Shown here in pieces: positions 12,490 through 24,964 of a DNA stretch of 64,000 nucleotides. Location: assembly GCA_023053685.1 (NCBI GenBank), contig JALIGW010000001.1, positions 224,276,434 through 224,340,433 of the forward strand, in the 5' to 3' direction. Made by a program: the position numbers and the translations under genes. Under the pieces are notes generated by a model. The model did no database searches. It was not told where the DNA came from and was given only the letters and a program-made list of their open reading frames with translations. Position 1 is the first letter of the stretch; each line of letters opens with the position of its first letter. Source of the DNA: Diadophis punctatus similis (Eukaryota; Chordata; Lepidosauria; Squamata; Dipsadidae).

Positions 12490-12595
12490 CAGAGGTCTTC
12501 AAACTTGGCAACTTTAAGACTTGTGGACTTCAACTCCCAGAATTCTGGGAGTTGAAGTCCACAAGTCTTAAAGTTGCCAAGTTTGGAGACCCCTA
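12490..12595. mobile_element. hAT MITE, near-perfect hairpin
   Basis: Inverted arms of about 50 bp (CAGAGGTCTTCAAACTTGGC outer end) meet at GAATTC. The flanks are AATTAAGG and AACTAAGG, an 8-bp duplication with one change. Confidence 0.9.
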
Positions 12596-12602
12596 AACTA
12601 AG

Positions 12603-13254
12603 GTATCATATGGTTAGATATAGTCATTGGTATAGAGAGAAAAAAGTAGTGGAGAGAGCACACAGTCCTGGGGGGCACCTATGCTAATTGTACAGGTAAC
12701 TGATGTGATCTTGCTTAGCTTCACCTGCTGCTTGCTATCTGTTAGAAAGCTTATGATCCATCTTACGGTCAGGCATAGCTAATTAAGTCAGTTTGTAGAC
12801 ACGGATTTCCTTAATGATGGTGTTGAATGCCAAGCTGAAGTCTACAAAAAGGACTCTTATATAGGTCTTTGCAGATTCAAGATGTTGTAACGTAGTGCAA
12901 TGCCATATTGACAGCATCATCTGCTGATCTATTTGAGCAATAGGCACATTGCAAGAGATCTAGCAGCGAATCCGTAATGGTTTACAGATGTGCCAGCACT
13001 AACTTTTCAAAGGTTTTCATAATTACAGATGTCAGAGCAACCGATCTGTAGTCATTCAGCTCCTTGATGGAGAGTTTCTTGGGCACCGAGATGATAGTAG
13101 AGTATTTGAAGCAAGAAGGGACATAACATAAATCCAGTGATTTATTAAAGATCCGGGTGGAAGATGGGGGCTAGTTGATCAGCACAGACTTTCAAGCAAG
13201 AAGGAGCTATCTTGTCTAGGCCTGGTGCTTTTCCAGACTTTTGTCTGTGAAATA
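12603..13254 (-). mobile_element. Jockey-type LINE fragment (L2/Rex1-like RT), minus
   Basis: The minus strand codes for broken RT sequence ending with the motif GAPQDCVLSPLLFSLYTND. The same stretch recurs on the plus strand at 14815, so the two are one family. Frames are broken throughout. Confidence 0.65.
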
Positions 13255-13262
13255 GACATTTC

Positions 13263-13644
13263 CAATGTTCCCTCTAAGCTGCGCGGCCGCGCACGTGATA
13301 AGAAAATGCCACGCAGCAGTTTCCAACTGCCGCACGGCGTTTTCTAATGTCAGAGGGAACATTGATCATCAGCCTATCAGGGTGGGTGGAGGGTGGGGGG
13401 AAAGGAGCCTTCAAAGAAGAGAAGCAGAGGCAGCAGATGGCGGAGAACGTGGGTTTATGCCTTTAACTCTTGCCTCCTCAGGTGGGCTCCGCTGCTAGGG
13501 AGAGGAGGAGAGCGAGATCAAAGGCTGCTGCCCACCAGCTTACTCTTCATCCAGGGATGCCGGTTCAGTCCCTCCAGAAAAGAAAACGCTGCGCAGCAGT
13601 TTCCAACTGCCGTGCAGTGATTTTCAATGTTAGAGGGAACATTG
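13263..13644. mobile_element. hAT element with CAATGTTCCCTCTAA ends
   Basis: Inverted termini CAATGTTCCCTCTAA. Flanks are GACATTTC (13255-13262) and GACATTGC (13645-13652). A third, inverted terminus ends at 13363-13365, so the first 101 bp alone look like a small complete copy. No transposase is seen. Confidence 0.85.
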
Positions 13645-13859
13645 GACATTGCACCTCTTTTTTTAAGGATCACTACCGTAGAGGTGGGGTCCCAGAGGGA
13701 TGGAATCAGGCATAGGAGATTTGACTGTTGTTGGTGTATCTGAGATGGAGAGGATAGCAATAATTGACAGTGGTCTTTTCTTAAACCTACAGTAGAATAC
13801 ATTTAGATCATCTGCCAGTTGCCAATTCCCTTCAGCAAGGGGGAGTGGTCTGCTCTAGC

Positions 13860-14300
13860 CAGTGATATTTTCAGGATTTTCCAGACAGTGGCTGGCTCAT
13901 TTGTTGAGAGCTGATTCCTCAGCTTTTCAGAGTAGCTTCTCTCTCTGTTTTCTCCAGGAAAGGCCTTTCCTCAAGCTGTTTTTTTTTTGCCAGCAGTGTT
14001 GGAGGATGCCTTTGAACCCAAAAATGGAGCTCCAGACGGGTGAGCTCTGTTTTCATGTGCGAAGGCCTCCTCCAGCACTTTGCTGCCAAAAATGTAGCTC
14101 CATTTTTGGTGGCAAAGTTTTGGAGGAGGTCTTTGCACATGAAAACAGAGCTCTGGAGGGGTTTGTGCATCCCTCCGGGCCCTCTTTCTCGTCCGGAAAG
14201 GCCTCCTCAAGCTCGTCCCGCACAAGCTCCGTTCGGCCAGAAAGGGCTTTTTACAACAGCTTGCTTGGAAGTGCTTGGAAGCCAATAGGACTCTTTAGGC
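13860..14300. repeat. Inverted repeat centred near 14098
   Basis: TTCATGTGCGAAGGCCTCCT pairs with the inverted AGGAGGTCTTTGCACATGAA; arms are about 55-60 bp at high identity and weaker further out. It may be the left half of the family P copy that ends at 14737. Confidence 0.7.
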
Positions 14301-14384
14301 AGTGGATTTCACTGCGTAAAAGCATCCCATCACTTCCAAACGCTTTGTGAGCCAAGTCTGGAAGCTTCTGAGTGTTGTGATCTC

Positions 14385-14737
14385 ATGTGGCAGAGAGGCT
14401 GGAGAGGAGACAGCTTGCTAGATCTTTGCAAGGTAAGTGACCTGGTGCAGCAGGTTGGGAGGGGGAAACAATTGTGTGCAGCATGAGGTATCTCAGTGGG
14501 TCGGAGAGGACTTGGATTGTTTTAAACAGGTGTCCTTTTCAATCACTAGGCCCCCCCATAGCCTTCCCCACTCTGAGATGCCTCATGTGCATTTAACGAG
14601 CAGCACATTCCATTAGTGAATGTGTGGGCGAAAGGAGGGAGTGATCGCATTCAAGGTTTGAGATTCACTCCTACGAATCCTCAGGTTATGAATGGAATGT
14701 GCAGGCTCCATTTCATTCGTAACTTGAGGACTACCTG
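14385..14737. mobile_element. Family P palindromic element, copy 2 (right part)
   Basis: Aligns over its whole length with 11200-11562 and 57860-58202, ending AACTTGAGGACTACCTG then TA. Confidence 0.75.
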
Positions 14738-14814
14738 TAAATGCTACTTATTGGGTTTTTATATTATGTTCTCATTTTTGATAAACCTTAATAATAAATC
14801 TTAACCGAAAGGAA

Positions 14815-15950
14815 GCAGCAGGTGAAGCTAGGCAAAATCACATCAGATACCTGGACAATTAGCATAGGTGCCCCCCAGGGCTGTGTGCTCTCTCCACTTC
14901 TCTTCTCTCTATACACCAATGACTGCATCTCAAAGGATCCCTCTGTTAAAGTACTGAAGTTTGCAGATGATACAACACTGATTGGTCTTATTCAAGATGA
15001 TGAAGAATCTGCATATAGATGAGAAGTTGAAGAACTGGCCCTGTGGTGCAGCTGCAACAATCTTGAACTGTACACGTTCAAAACTGTAGAGATGATAGTA
15101 GATTTTAAGAGAAGCCCTCCTATTCTACCACCTGCTACAATCTTAGACAACACAGTATCAACAGTAGATACTAGAGTGTCTGGATTCAATAATCTGCCAG
15201 GACTTGAAATAGACACTTAACATTAGAACCATTATTGAAAAGGCACAACAAAAAGTGTTCTTCCTACATCAATTCAGAACGCTCAGATTGCCCAAGGATT
15301 TGCTGATACCGTTCTACAGAGGAATTATTGAGTCTGTCATTTGTTCCTCGTTAACTGTCTGATTTGGCACAGCAACCAAACAGGACAGGTACAGATTTCA
15401 AAGGATAGTTAGGACTGCAGGGGAAAAAAGTTGCAACCAAGCTGCCTTCCACTAAGGACCTGTATACTGCACGAACCAGAAAGAGGGCTGAGGAAATATT
15501 TACAGAGCCTTCACATACGGGACATAAACTGTTTCAAGTTCTCCTCTCAAGATGCTGCTATAGGGCATTGCATGCCAAAATATCTAGACACAAAGATAGT
15601 TTCTTCCCCCATGCCATCACTCTGCTAAATACCTAACTCCTACAGCACTGTCTTATGCCTAAAGATATGTACCCACATCGTAGTCTGTATTGCTATTATC
15701 CTTGTCATCTTCTCATCTTTCTCACTTTTCATCTTTCCTACTACCTTCTCCTATTGGTATATTATGTTTTATCAATTGTTGTTGTATCTTATGATTTATG
15801 ATTGTATCTTATGATTTATGATCTATGACTTATCACTTCATTGTTTGTATGGTCACTGAGAGCTTATGCACTAGAGATAAATTCCTTGTGTGTCCAATCA
15901 CACTTGGTCAATGAAGAATTCAATCCTGTTCTGTTCTAGTCTATTTCCTG
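14815..15950 (+). mobile_element. Jockey-type LINE fragment (L2/Rex1-like RT), plus
   Basis: RT motifs GAPQGCVLSPLLFSLYTND and FADDTTLIGLI (the FADD catalytic box) are coded at 14860-14995, then ELALWCSCNNLELNTFK. Later frames match the C-terminal thumb region (LRLPKDLL). The 3' end near 15890-15950 reads TTCCTTGTGTGTCCAATCAC and then ATTC-rich sequence. Several stops and frameshifts. It is 5'-truncated, as usual for LINE copies. Confidence 0.75.
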
Positions 15951-16599
15951 CCTCTTATTAAGAAATTTCAGTGAAAGTGCTGCACCCTTCCTTAAGTTTT
16001 CCAAATTGTGTTTCCTTCTCTCTTAGTGTCAATTATAACTCAGTTCCATGGTAGGCTTCGGGAACTCTTAGTAAACCATCTTCTACTGTTGACCATGAGA
16101 AATTGATGAGAGACTGCTGTAACAATATATTTAGTTTAATGCGCAAACTTCTGATATTATGTAGTGGTTTCATTATCAATAACATCTAAAATAAAATGCT
16201 ACACTTTCTTACCACAGGTCTTCTAAGTTTCTCAGTTTCGTCAGTGCTTTAAAGAAGTCTTCCACATATCTTTCACGCAAACTCCAATCCCTAAAAAGGA
16301 AAGACATTTTTGTTCATCAGATTTTGACTTCAGTGTTTCCAGTTACTCTACTCTGCAAATATATTGGGCATTCCAGTCCATTAGAAAAGCAATCACAAAT
16401 AAATTCATTCATTCATATTGCAGCATGAGAAATTAGTAGTAGAAAAAGACCACTTTGTAAATGAAATGGTTACGGGTAGTCCTTGACCAACAACTGTTGG
16501 AATCTGCCCATTACAGTCAGAAGTCATCACAGCTGTGCAGTTCCCATGTGATTGTGTTACTTATAACCCCCTACCTATCCTCTCCCCAAAGTGATCATT
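15951..16599. other. Intronic DNA around the short LRR exon; DNA-element scrap at about 16470-16590
   Basis: Mostly non-repeat sequence apart from the exon 16213-16290. At 16470 ACGGGTAGTCCTTGACCAAC resembles the termini of TA-flanked elements elsewhere in the window. Confidence 0.45.
16213..16290 (-). CDS. NLRP-like gene, short LRR exon (78 bp)
   Basis: The minus strand shows a TTTTTAG acceptor, a 78-bp open segment and a GTAAGA donor. It codes for DWSLRERYVEDFFKAL and then TKLRNLEDL, where the L..LE.L spacing is the start of a leucine-rich repeat. The phase (1 base in, 2 bases out) matches both the NACHT exon donor and the 171-bp exon acceptor. The last two bases TG plus T of the next exon make a Cys codon, giving the NLEDLC step typical of NLRP repeats. 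It is shorter than the usual 171-bp (two-repeat) exon, so it is either a half-exon specific to this gene or the transition exon after NACHT. It lies in about 600 bp of non-repeat DNA between LINE fragments. Confidence 0.75.
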
Positions 16600-18052
16600 A
16601 AATAAAGTTCCTGGAGCACCGGGGAACTGCCAGAGGAGTGGAAAAGAGCTGATGTAGTTCCCATCTTCAAAAAAGAGAAAAAATAGATCCAGGAAATTAC
16701 AGACCTATCAGCCTCACCTCAATACCAGGGAAGATTCTGGAAAAGATAATCAAACAATGAATCAACAAACACCTAGAAGCAAACAAATTAATAACCAAAA
16801 GCCAACATGGGTTTGTAAAAAACAGATCATGCCAGACTAATCTTACTGCATTTGTTAACAAAGCGACAAAATTAGTGGACAAGAGGAATGCTGTTGATAT
16901 AATTTACTTGGACTTCAGTAAGGCATTTGATAAAGTAGACCATAACCTACTACTAGATAAAGTAGAAAAATGTGGGTTAGACAGCAACACCACCAGATGG
17001 ATTCAAAACTGGCTGACCAATCACACTCAACGTGTAGTGCCCAATGGAACTACATCTACATGGAGGGAAGTATGCAGTGGAGTACCCCAAGGCTCTGTTT
17101 TAGGCCCAGTACTCTTCAACATCTTCATCAATGACTTGGATGAGGGGATAGATGGGGAACTCATCAAATTTGCAGATGACACCAAACTGGCAGGAATAGC
17201 CAACACTCCAGAAGATAGGCTCAAGATACAGAAGGATCTTGACAGACTTGAACATTGGGCTCCATCTAACAAAATGAAATACAATGGCGAAAAAAGTAAG
17301 GTTCTACATTTAGGGCAAGAAAAACAAAATGCAGTGGTACAGTATATGTGGTACCTTGCTCAACAGTAGTAACTGTGAGAGGGATCTTGGAGTCCTAGTG
17401 GACAACCATTTAAATATGAGCCAGCAGTGTGCAGCAGTTGCCAAAAAAGCCAACATAGTTCTAGGCTGCATTAACAGAGGGATAGAATCAAGATCACGTG
17501 AAGTGTTAATACCACTTTATAATGCCTTGGTAAGGCCACACTTGGAATACTGCATTCAGTTTTGGTCACCACGATGTAAAAAGAATGTTGAAACTCTAGA
17601 AAGAGTGCAGAGAAGAGCAACAAAGATGATTAAGGGACTGGAGGCCAAAACATATGAAGAACGGTTGCAGGAACTGGGTATGTCTAGTTTAACGAAAAGA
17701 AGGACTAGGGGAGACATGATAGCAGTGTTCCAATATCTCAGGGGTTGCCACAAAGAAGAAGGAGTCAGACTATTCTCCAAAGCACTTGAGGGTAGAACAA
17801 AAAGCAATGGGTGGAAACTAAACAAGGAGAAAAGCAACTTGGAACTAAGGAGAAATTTCCTGACAGTTAGAACAATTAACCAGTGGAACAGCTTGCCTCC
17901 AGAAGTTGTGAATGCTCCAACACTGGAAGTTTTTAAGATGATGTTGGATAACCATTTGTCTGAAGTAGTGTAGGTTTTCCTGCCTAAGCAGGGGGTTGGA
18001 CTAGAAGACCTCCAAGGTCCCTTCCAACTCTGTTACTATTACTATTACTAAA
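16600..18052 (+). mobile_element. CR1 LINE, 5'-truncated (RT and 3' end)
   Basis: RT motifs IIYLDFSKAFDKVDH, SGVPQGSVLGPVLFNIFIND and KFADDTKLAG are coded at 16900-17200. The C-terminal region with [34 protein letters not shown] and [16 protein letters not shown] is typical of CR1. The 3' terminus reads TTGGACTAGAAGACCTCCAA then (CTATTA)n. A frame change lies near 17330 and stops precede 16875. It inserted in the NLRP intron in antisense to the gene. Confidence 0.9.
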
Positions 18053-18241
18053 GCACAGGGTGCGCCAGGGGCTTGATGGGAGGCCCTGGGAGGCTTAGTG
18101 CAGGTTCTGCCATGGGCCTCATAAGGCCACTTCTGAGGCAACCCCATGCTCTGATTCCCTCCCTTCAGGCTTCCCTCAGGCCTTAGGCCTGCTTCCACAC
18201 CTATCAGATCCCATACGTTCCACCCCATCTGTCATCACCAA

Positions 18242-18595
18242 TTGCTCACTTATATTTGTAGATCTCCTCCTGAAAGCTCTGGAGATGACATTGAGGAGAT
18301 CTCCACAGCTCCGCAGTCCTCCGTAGATCACATTCAAGAAGAAGAGCAAACTATTCTGTCCCAAGGCTGTGGTGGTTCGCTTCTGGAAGCAGGTGCCATT
18401 TTCAGACTGACTGCAATGAATTGTGGCCACTGCAAAATAGTGCTCAATTCTGAAAGTGGGCCAAGGAGTCTAGGGATGGACCAGTTTGCTCTTCTCCAAT
18501 GTGATCCATGGGGCGCTCTAAAGACTGTGGAGTTCTCTGGAGATGGCACTGGAGAAGAACAAGCTGCTCCATTGGTGACCTACATGGCTTGCTAA
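18242..18595 (+). other. Unrecognised 117-codon open frame upstream of ERV2 pol
   Basis: The coded peptide is acidic and Ser-rich at the start (PPESSGDDIEEISTAPQSS), then GTGEEQAAPLVTYMAC at the end. I do not recognise it. It lies between the CR1 tail (18052) and the first RT residues of ERV2 (about 18603). It may be part of another transposon, or chance. There is no start context or neighbour that argues for a host gene. Confidence 0.25.
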
Positions 18596-19930
18596 TAGTC
18601 ATAAATATTTTAGTGTAGTAGATCTTAAGGATGCTTTTTGGACATGTCCATTGGCAGAGGAATCAAGAGATATTTTTGCTTTTGAATGGACAAATCCAGA
18701 TACACATAGAATACAGCAATATAGGTGGTGTGTGTTACCACAGGGATTTTCTGAGAGTCCTAATCTGTTTGGACAGATATTGGAACAAGGGCTGGAACAG
18801 TTTATTCCACCTGAGGGGTTGCAGTTGTTACAATATGTAGATGATTTGCTATTTTCAGAAGAGAAGAAAGGTGTGCTAGAGCAGGGAACAAATGAGTTGT
18901 TGAATTTTTTTGGAAAGTCAGGGTTTGAGAGTGTCAAGGAAGAAGTTACAGTATGTAGAGATGGAGGTGAAATATTTAGGACACTTGATTAGTCAGGGAA
19001 GCAAAAAGATAAATCCAGAGAGGATAGAAAGAATAGCGATGCAACCTTTGCCTAGGAATAAGAAGGAGGTTAGGAAGTTGTTGGGACTGGTAGGATACTG
19101 CCGGTTGTGGATAGATGGTTATACTGACAAGGTTAAATTCCTATATGAGAAGTTGTTGGAGGAAGAACCATGGGAAGTAACATGGAAGGAAGGAGATAGG
19201 GAAAGGTTAGAGGGGTTGAAGAAAGCTATGATATAAGCGCTGTATTAAGTTTGCCTGATTTGGAAAAGCCTTTCCACTTGTTTGTAGCAGTGGAAGATGG
19301 AGTGGCTAAGGGTGTATTGGCTCAGGTATGGGCTGGTAGGAAGAAACCAGTAGCATTTTTGTCTAAGCTAATGGATCCGGTAGTAAGAGGATGGCCCTTA
19401 TGTGTACAAGCTGTGGCTGCCACTGCTCTGTTGGTTGAGGAGAGTAGAAAGTTGACGTTTGGTGGATCATTGGTGGTGAGCAGTCCGCACCAGGTGAGGA
19501 CAATTTTGAATCAGAAGGCTCATAGGTGGCTTACTCATGTTAGGCTGCTGCAATATGAGGTGATTTTGTTATCGCAGGATAATTTAGTACTTTCCACTGA
19601 TTGGAATTTAAATCCAGCTGAATTCTTATCAGGGGAAAGGAAGGAATGGGAAAATGTAGAACATGATTGTGTACAAGTGATAGATTTACAAACGAAAGTG
19701 CATGAGGATTTGGAAGATAGTTTTATAGAGGGAGGCATGAATTTGTTCATTCATGGATCCTCAAGGGTGGAGGATGGAAAGAGGAAGAACGGATATGCAG
19801 TAGTGGACGGAGATAGTGGTGAAGTATTGGAGGCTGGGAGATTACCGTCCGAATGGTCAGCGCAAACATGTGAAGTATTTGCTTTACCACAAGCGTTGAA
19901 GTTATTGGCAAATGAAGAGGGCAATATTTA

Positions 19931-21575
<1,645 letters not shown>

Positions 21576-22397
21576 TATACAGATTCTAAATATGCCTATG
21601 GTATTTTGCATACATTTGGGAAGATTTGGATGGAACAGGCTTTGATAACAAGCAAGGGAAAGGAGCTAAAACAAGTAGAGCTTATTAAATCTGTATTAAG
21701 GGCAGCTGAGAGACCAGAGAGGCTCGCTGTTGTACATGTAGAAGCACACAAAAGAGGCTCCTCAAAGTTGATTTTAGGAAATAGGCTAGCGGATGAAGTG
21801 GCAAAAGAGATAATGGTAATAATTCCTACTCTTGAATGGGATGTTAAGCCTAAATTCACAAGGGAGGAAGAAGGCCAAATGATTACAGATGGCGTGGAAG
21901 AAATAAATGGGAAATGGATGACAAGGAATGGATTGCAAATGGTGAATAAACCTATTATGAGAAACATTATTGAACGGGTGCATGAAGGGACCCATTGGGG
22001 AACACAAACATTGATTGACTTTGTGAAAAGAAAGTATGTTTGTAGAGGAATATATGTAATTGCTATGCAGATATTGAGAAAATGTATACATTGCATTAGA
22101 ATAAATAAGAAAATCATGCGGAAACAAGTGGGAGGGGGAAGAGAATTGGCAGTATGGCCATTCCAACGAATCCAAATGGATTACACTGAGATGCCAGCTG
22201 TGGGGACATTAAAGTATCTGCTGGTGATAGTGGATCATTTAACTGGTTGGGTGGGGGCATTTCCATGTGCGAGGGCAAATGCTCAAATGACGGTGAAAAT
22301 AATACTGGAGCAGATTGTTCCAAGATAAGGGTTGGTGGAAACTATTGAATGTGACAGAAGTACACATTTTACTGCCAAGGTAGTAAATCAGATAATG

Positions 22398-22757
22398 ACT
22401 TTATTTTTTATTTTTTATTTTTTATTTTTTATTTTTTATTTTTTATTTTTTATTATTTTTTATTTTTTTATTTTTTATTTTTTATTTTTTTTATTTATTT
22501 TTTATTTTTTTTATTTATTTTTTATTTTTTATTTTTTATTTTTTATTTTTTATTTTTTATTTTTTATTTTTTATTTTTTATTTTTTATTTATTTTTTATT
22601 TTTTATTTTTTATTATTTTTTATTTTTTATTTTTTATTTTTTATTTTTTATTTTTTATTTTTTATTTTTTATTTTTTATTTTTTATTTTTTATTTTTTAT
22701 TTTTTATTTATTTATTTATTTATGCTTTCTTATATGCCGCCCAACTCCCGAGGTATT
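22398..22757 (-). mobile_element. L2 3' tail with an expanded (TTTTTTA)n array, in ERV2 integrase
   Basis: The unique part is only CTTATATGCCGCCCAACTCC (about 22730-22750), the minus-strand 3' end of the L2 family seen at 33895. It is followed on its tail side by about 320 bp of TTTTTTA units. Integrase coding resumes right after it. Confidence 0.8.
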
Positions 22758-23492
22758 GATTGGCAGTTTCATTTGGCATTTTGTCCCACTTCGAGTGGGA
22801 AAGTTGAAAAGATGAACCAGACCTTGAAAAATACCTTGAAGAAGTTAATTTTAGAATTACAGCTACCCTGGACGAAATGTTTACCTTTAGCATTATTGCG
22901 GATTAGAACAAGTCCAAGGAAAGACATTGGAATTTCTCCATATGAAATGATGTTTGGAATATCTTATACTGGGGGAGTGGGAATGCCGAGAATAGAGTTG
23001 AAAGATGTTTTCCTTCGTAAATATATACAAGGACTGTCCCAGTGTTTTTCTCTTTTAAGGTCCAAAGGACTATTGGCACAGACTCCTCCTCTTGATTTTC
23101 AAATACATGACTTTAAGAGCAATGACTGGGTCCTGATTAAAGCTCTAAAGGAACATAAACTACAATCGCAGTGGGAAGGACCGTTTCAAGTGCTGTTGAC
23201 TACTGAGTCGGCTGTGCGGACTGAGGAGAGAGGCTGGGTCCATTATTTGTGTGTGAAAGGACCGGTGGCTGCACCCCATGGATGGACAGTGACTGCTAAG
23301 GCAACGGACACTCTTAAATTGACTTTTAGGAGAAGCAATACTAATTGATGGCACCTTGGGATTGGGAGGTTGGGTTGCTTATTTGGTTGGGGGTAATAAA
23401 TTGTTATATTGTGCTATTGATCATACTAAGAAAGGACATAATAGCGTGGTATGGTTACATGTTGTGGAAGTATGTGGATGTAAATCCCCGGA

Positions 23493-24964
23493 GTGATTGC
23501 ACTGAAGTTTGAGCTTGTATCACATTGCATATATACATACACAGGGGGGGGGGGGGAGTCCACTGAAAGTATGAGTTCGACAGTAAGGATGATTATTGTT
23601 GTGTGGGAAATATGGATGTATTTTCAAGTAGGGATGGGAACTTTTGCTGTTTTGCCGAGTTATCCAATAACATGGCAACAGTTGTGTTTCCATACTGAAC
23701 TTGAACAACGATTTTACCAAATACATACATCACTGACACTGATTGAGCCGGAATTTGAGGCTGGAATTTGTATAAGCTCTACCTTTAGTGATGGAATACC
23801 ACTTGGTAAATATCCAAAGTGTAACCGTACATATGAAGTAGCTGTTCATTTTAGAGATGTGTCCAACAGGATGGAAGCTATACATAACCAATGTTATGAA
23901 AAATATGGCAACTATACACCTTCCTATAAGAAGTTTAGAATTTTAGAGGAAGGATTGATTTTACCATATAGGGAAATAAAAGCCCCATCTAAGCTTATGT
24001 TTTTATGTGGCAATATAGCATTCTCAGGTTTACCTTTTTCGTGGAAAGGTAGATGTACTGTGGGATATTTGAAAGCATCACTTAGGTATGCATGACATGT
24101 AAGAGAAGAGCCCGGGAAGAAGGAGGGAAATATTTTTCTCGACCTAATGAAAGTGGCTTTGAATAGTTCATCCTTTTGTGTGAAAGGAGAGACAACAGTC
24201 TCGGATATTATGTCTACATGTTTTGTGGGTGTACCAGTTCCTGGAAATTTTTTATTTGAAGAAGCAAAGACCATTATAGAACCTAACAATTATAATCTAT
24301 CAAAGGTGATTACTTTGTTTGGTCATCCGATTAAGCCCAATAAATGGATCAATCAGAAGAAACTGGTAATTGAAGTAAAGAACATTTTTCCAGCTTATGA
24401 TTGTGTAGTATACAAACAACAAGAAAAGACGTTAGAAAGGGTTTTATATATATACCTGTGCCTACTGAGCATGTGTTTGCTTGCACTGAGACTGAAGAGG
24501 TGGATGCATTAGGACAGGTGTTATATTTACCTAAAGGATGGTTTTTGTTTTGTGGCTTATACGCTTATGCATTTATTCCCGCACATGCAGTGGGAGGGCC
24601 ATGTACTATTGAACGCTTGACCACATTTATGGGAGTAACACATTTTAAGAATATTAATCAAGAAACACAGTTTTATTATGAAATGATGAATGCTACACTG
24701 TATCATAGTAACCGCATACCAGTAAAGAAGACCACAATTGCAAAGGATAGTGCAAAAGACATTACAGGTGAGACACATGAACCTGAACATGAAGAACCAC
24801 CTAAGAAAGGGGGTGAACCTCACCTAGTCATACAGGATTCGCATATCATATCTATACAATGGCTTATATCTCCAGTGCAGTATAACATAACTGGACATAT
24901 TGCCAGTGGGAGTTATAGAGGTAAAAGGTCCATACAGATTGATGCAGGATGTTTAATAATTTAA
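23493..24964 (+). pseudogene. ERV2 env, surface subunit, two lesions
   Basis: The frame opens at 23493 with a hydrophobic leader (MIIVVWEIWMYFQVGM) that could act as a signal peptide, and continues to an in-frame TGA at 24093-24095. It reads on in the same frame to about 24440, where a frame change moves it to the frame ending at 24964. N-x-S/T sites and many Cys are present. RGKR near 24915-24930 matches a furin-type cleavage site between surface and transmembrane subunits. The L2 insertion begins just after it. This is a remnant, not an intact gene. Confidence 0.82.

Noticed and set aside
22332..22740. Hydrophobic Phe/Tyr/Leu open frame continuous with integrase
   Set aside because: The central part translates (TTTTTTA)n; only the flanking segments are real integrase sequence.
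24557..24823. Open frame antisense to ERV2 env
   Set aside because: A shadow of the env coding strand, with no independent features.
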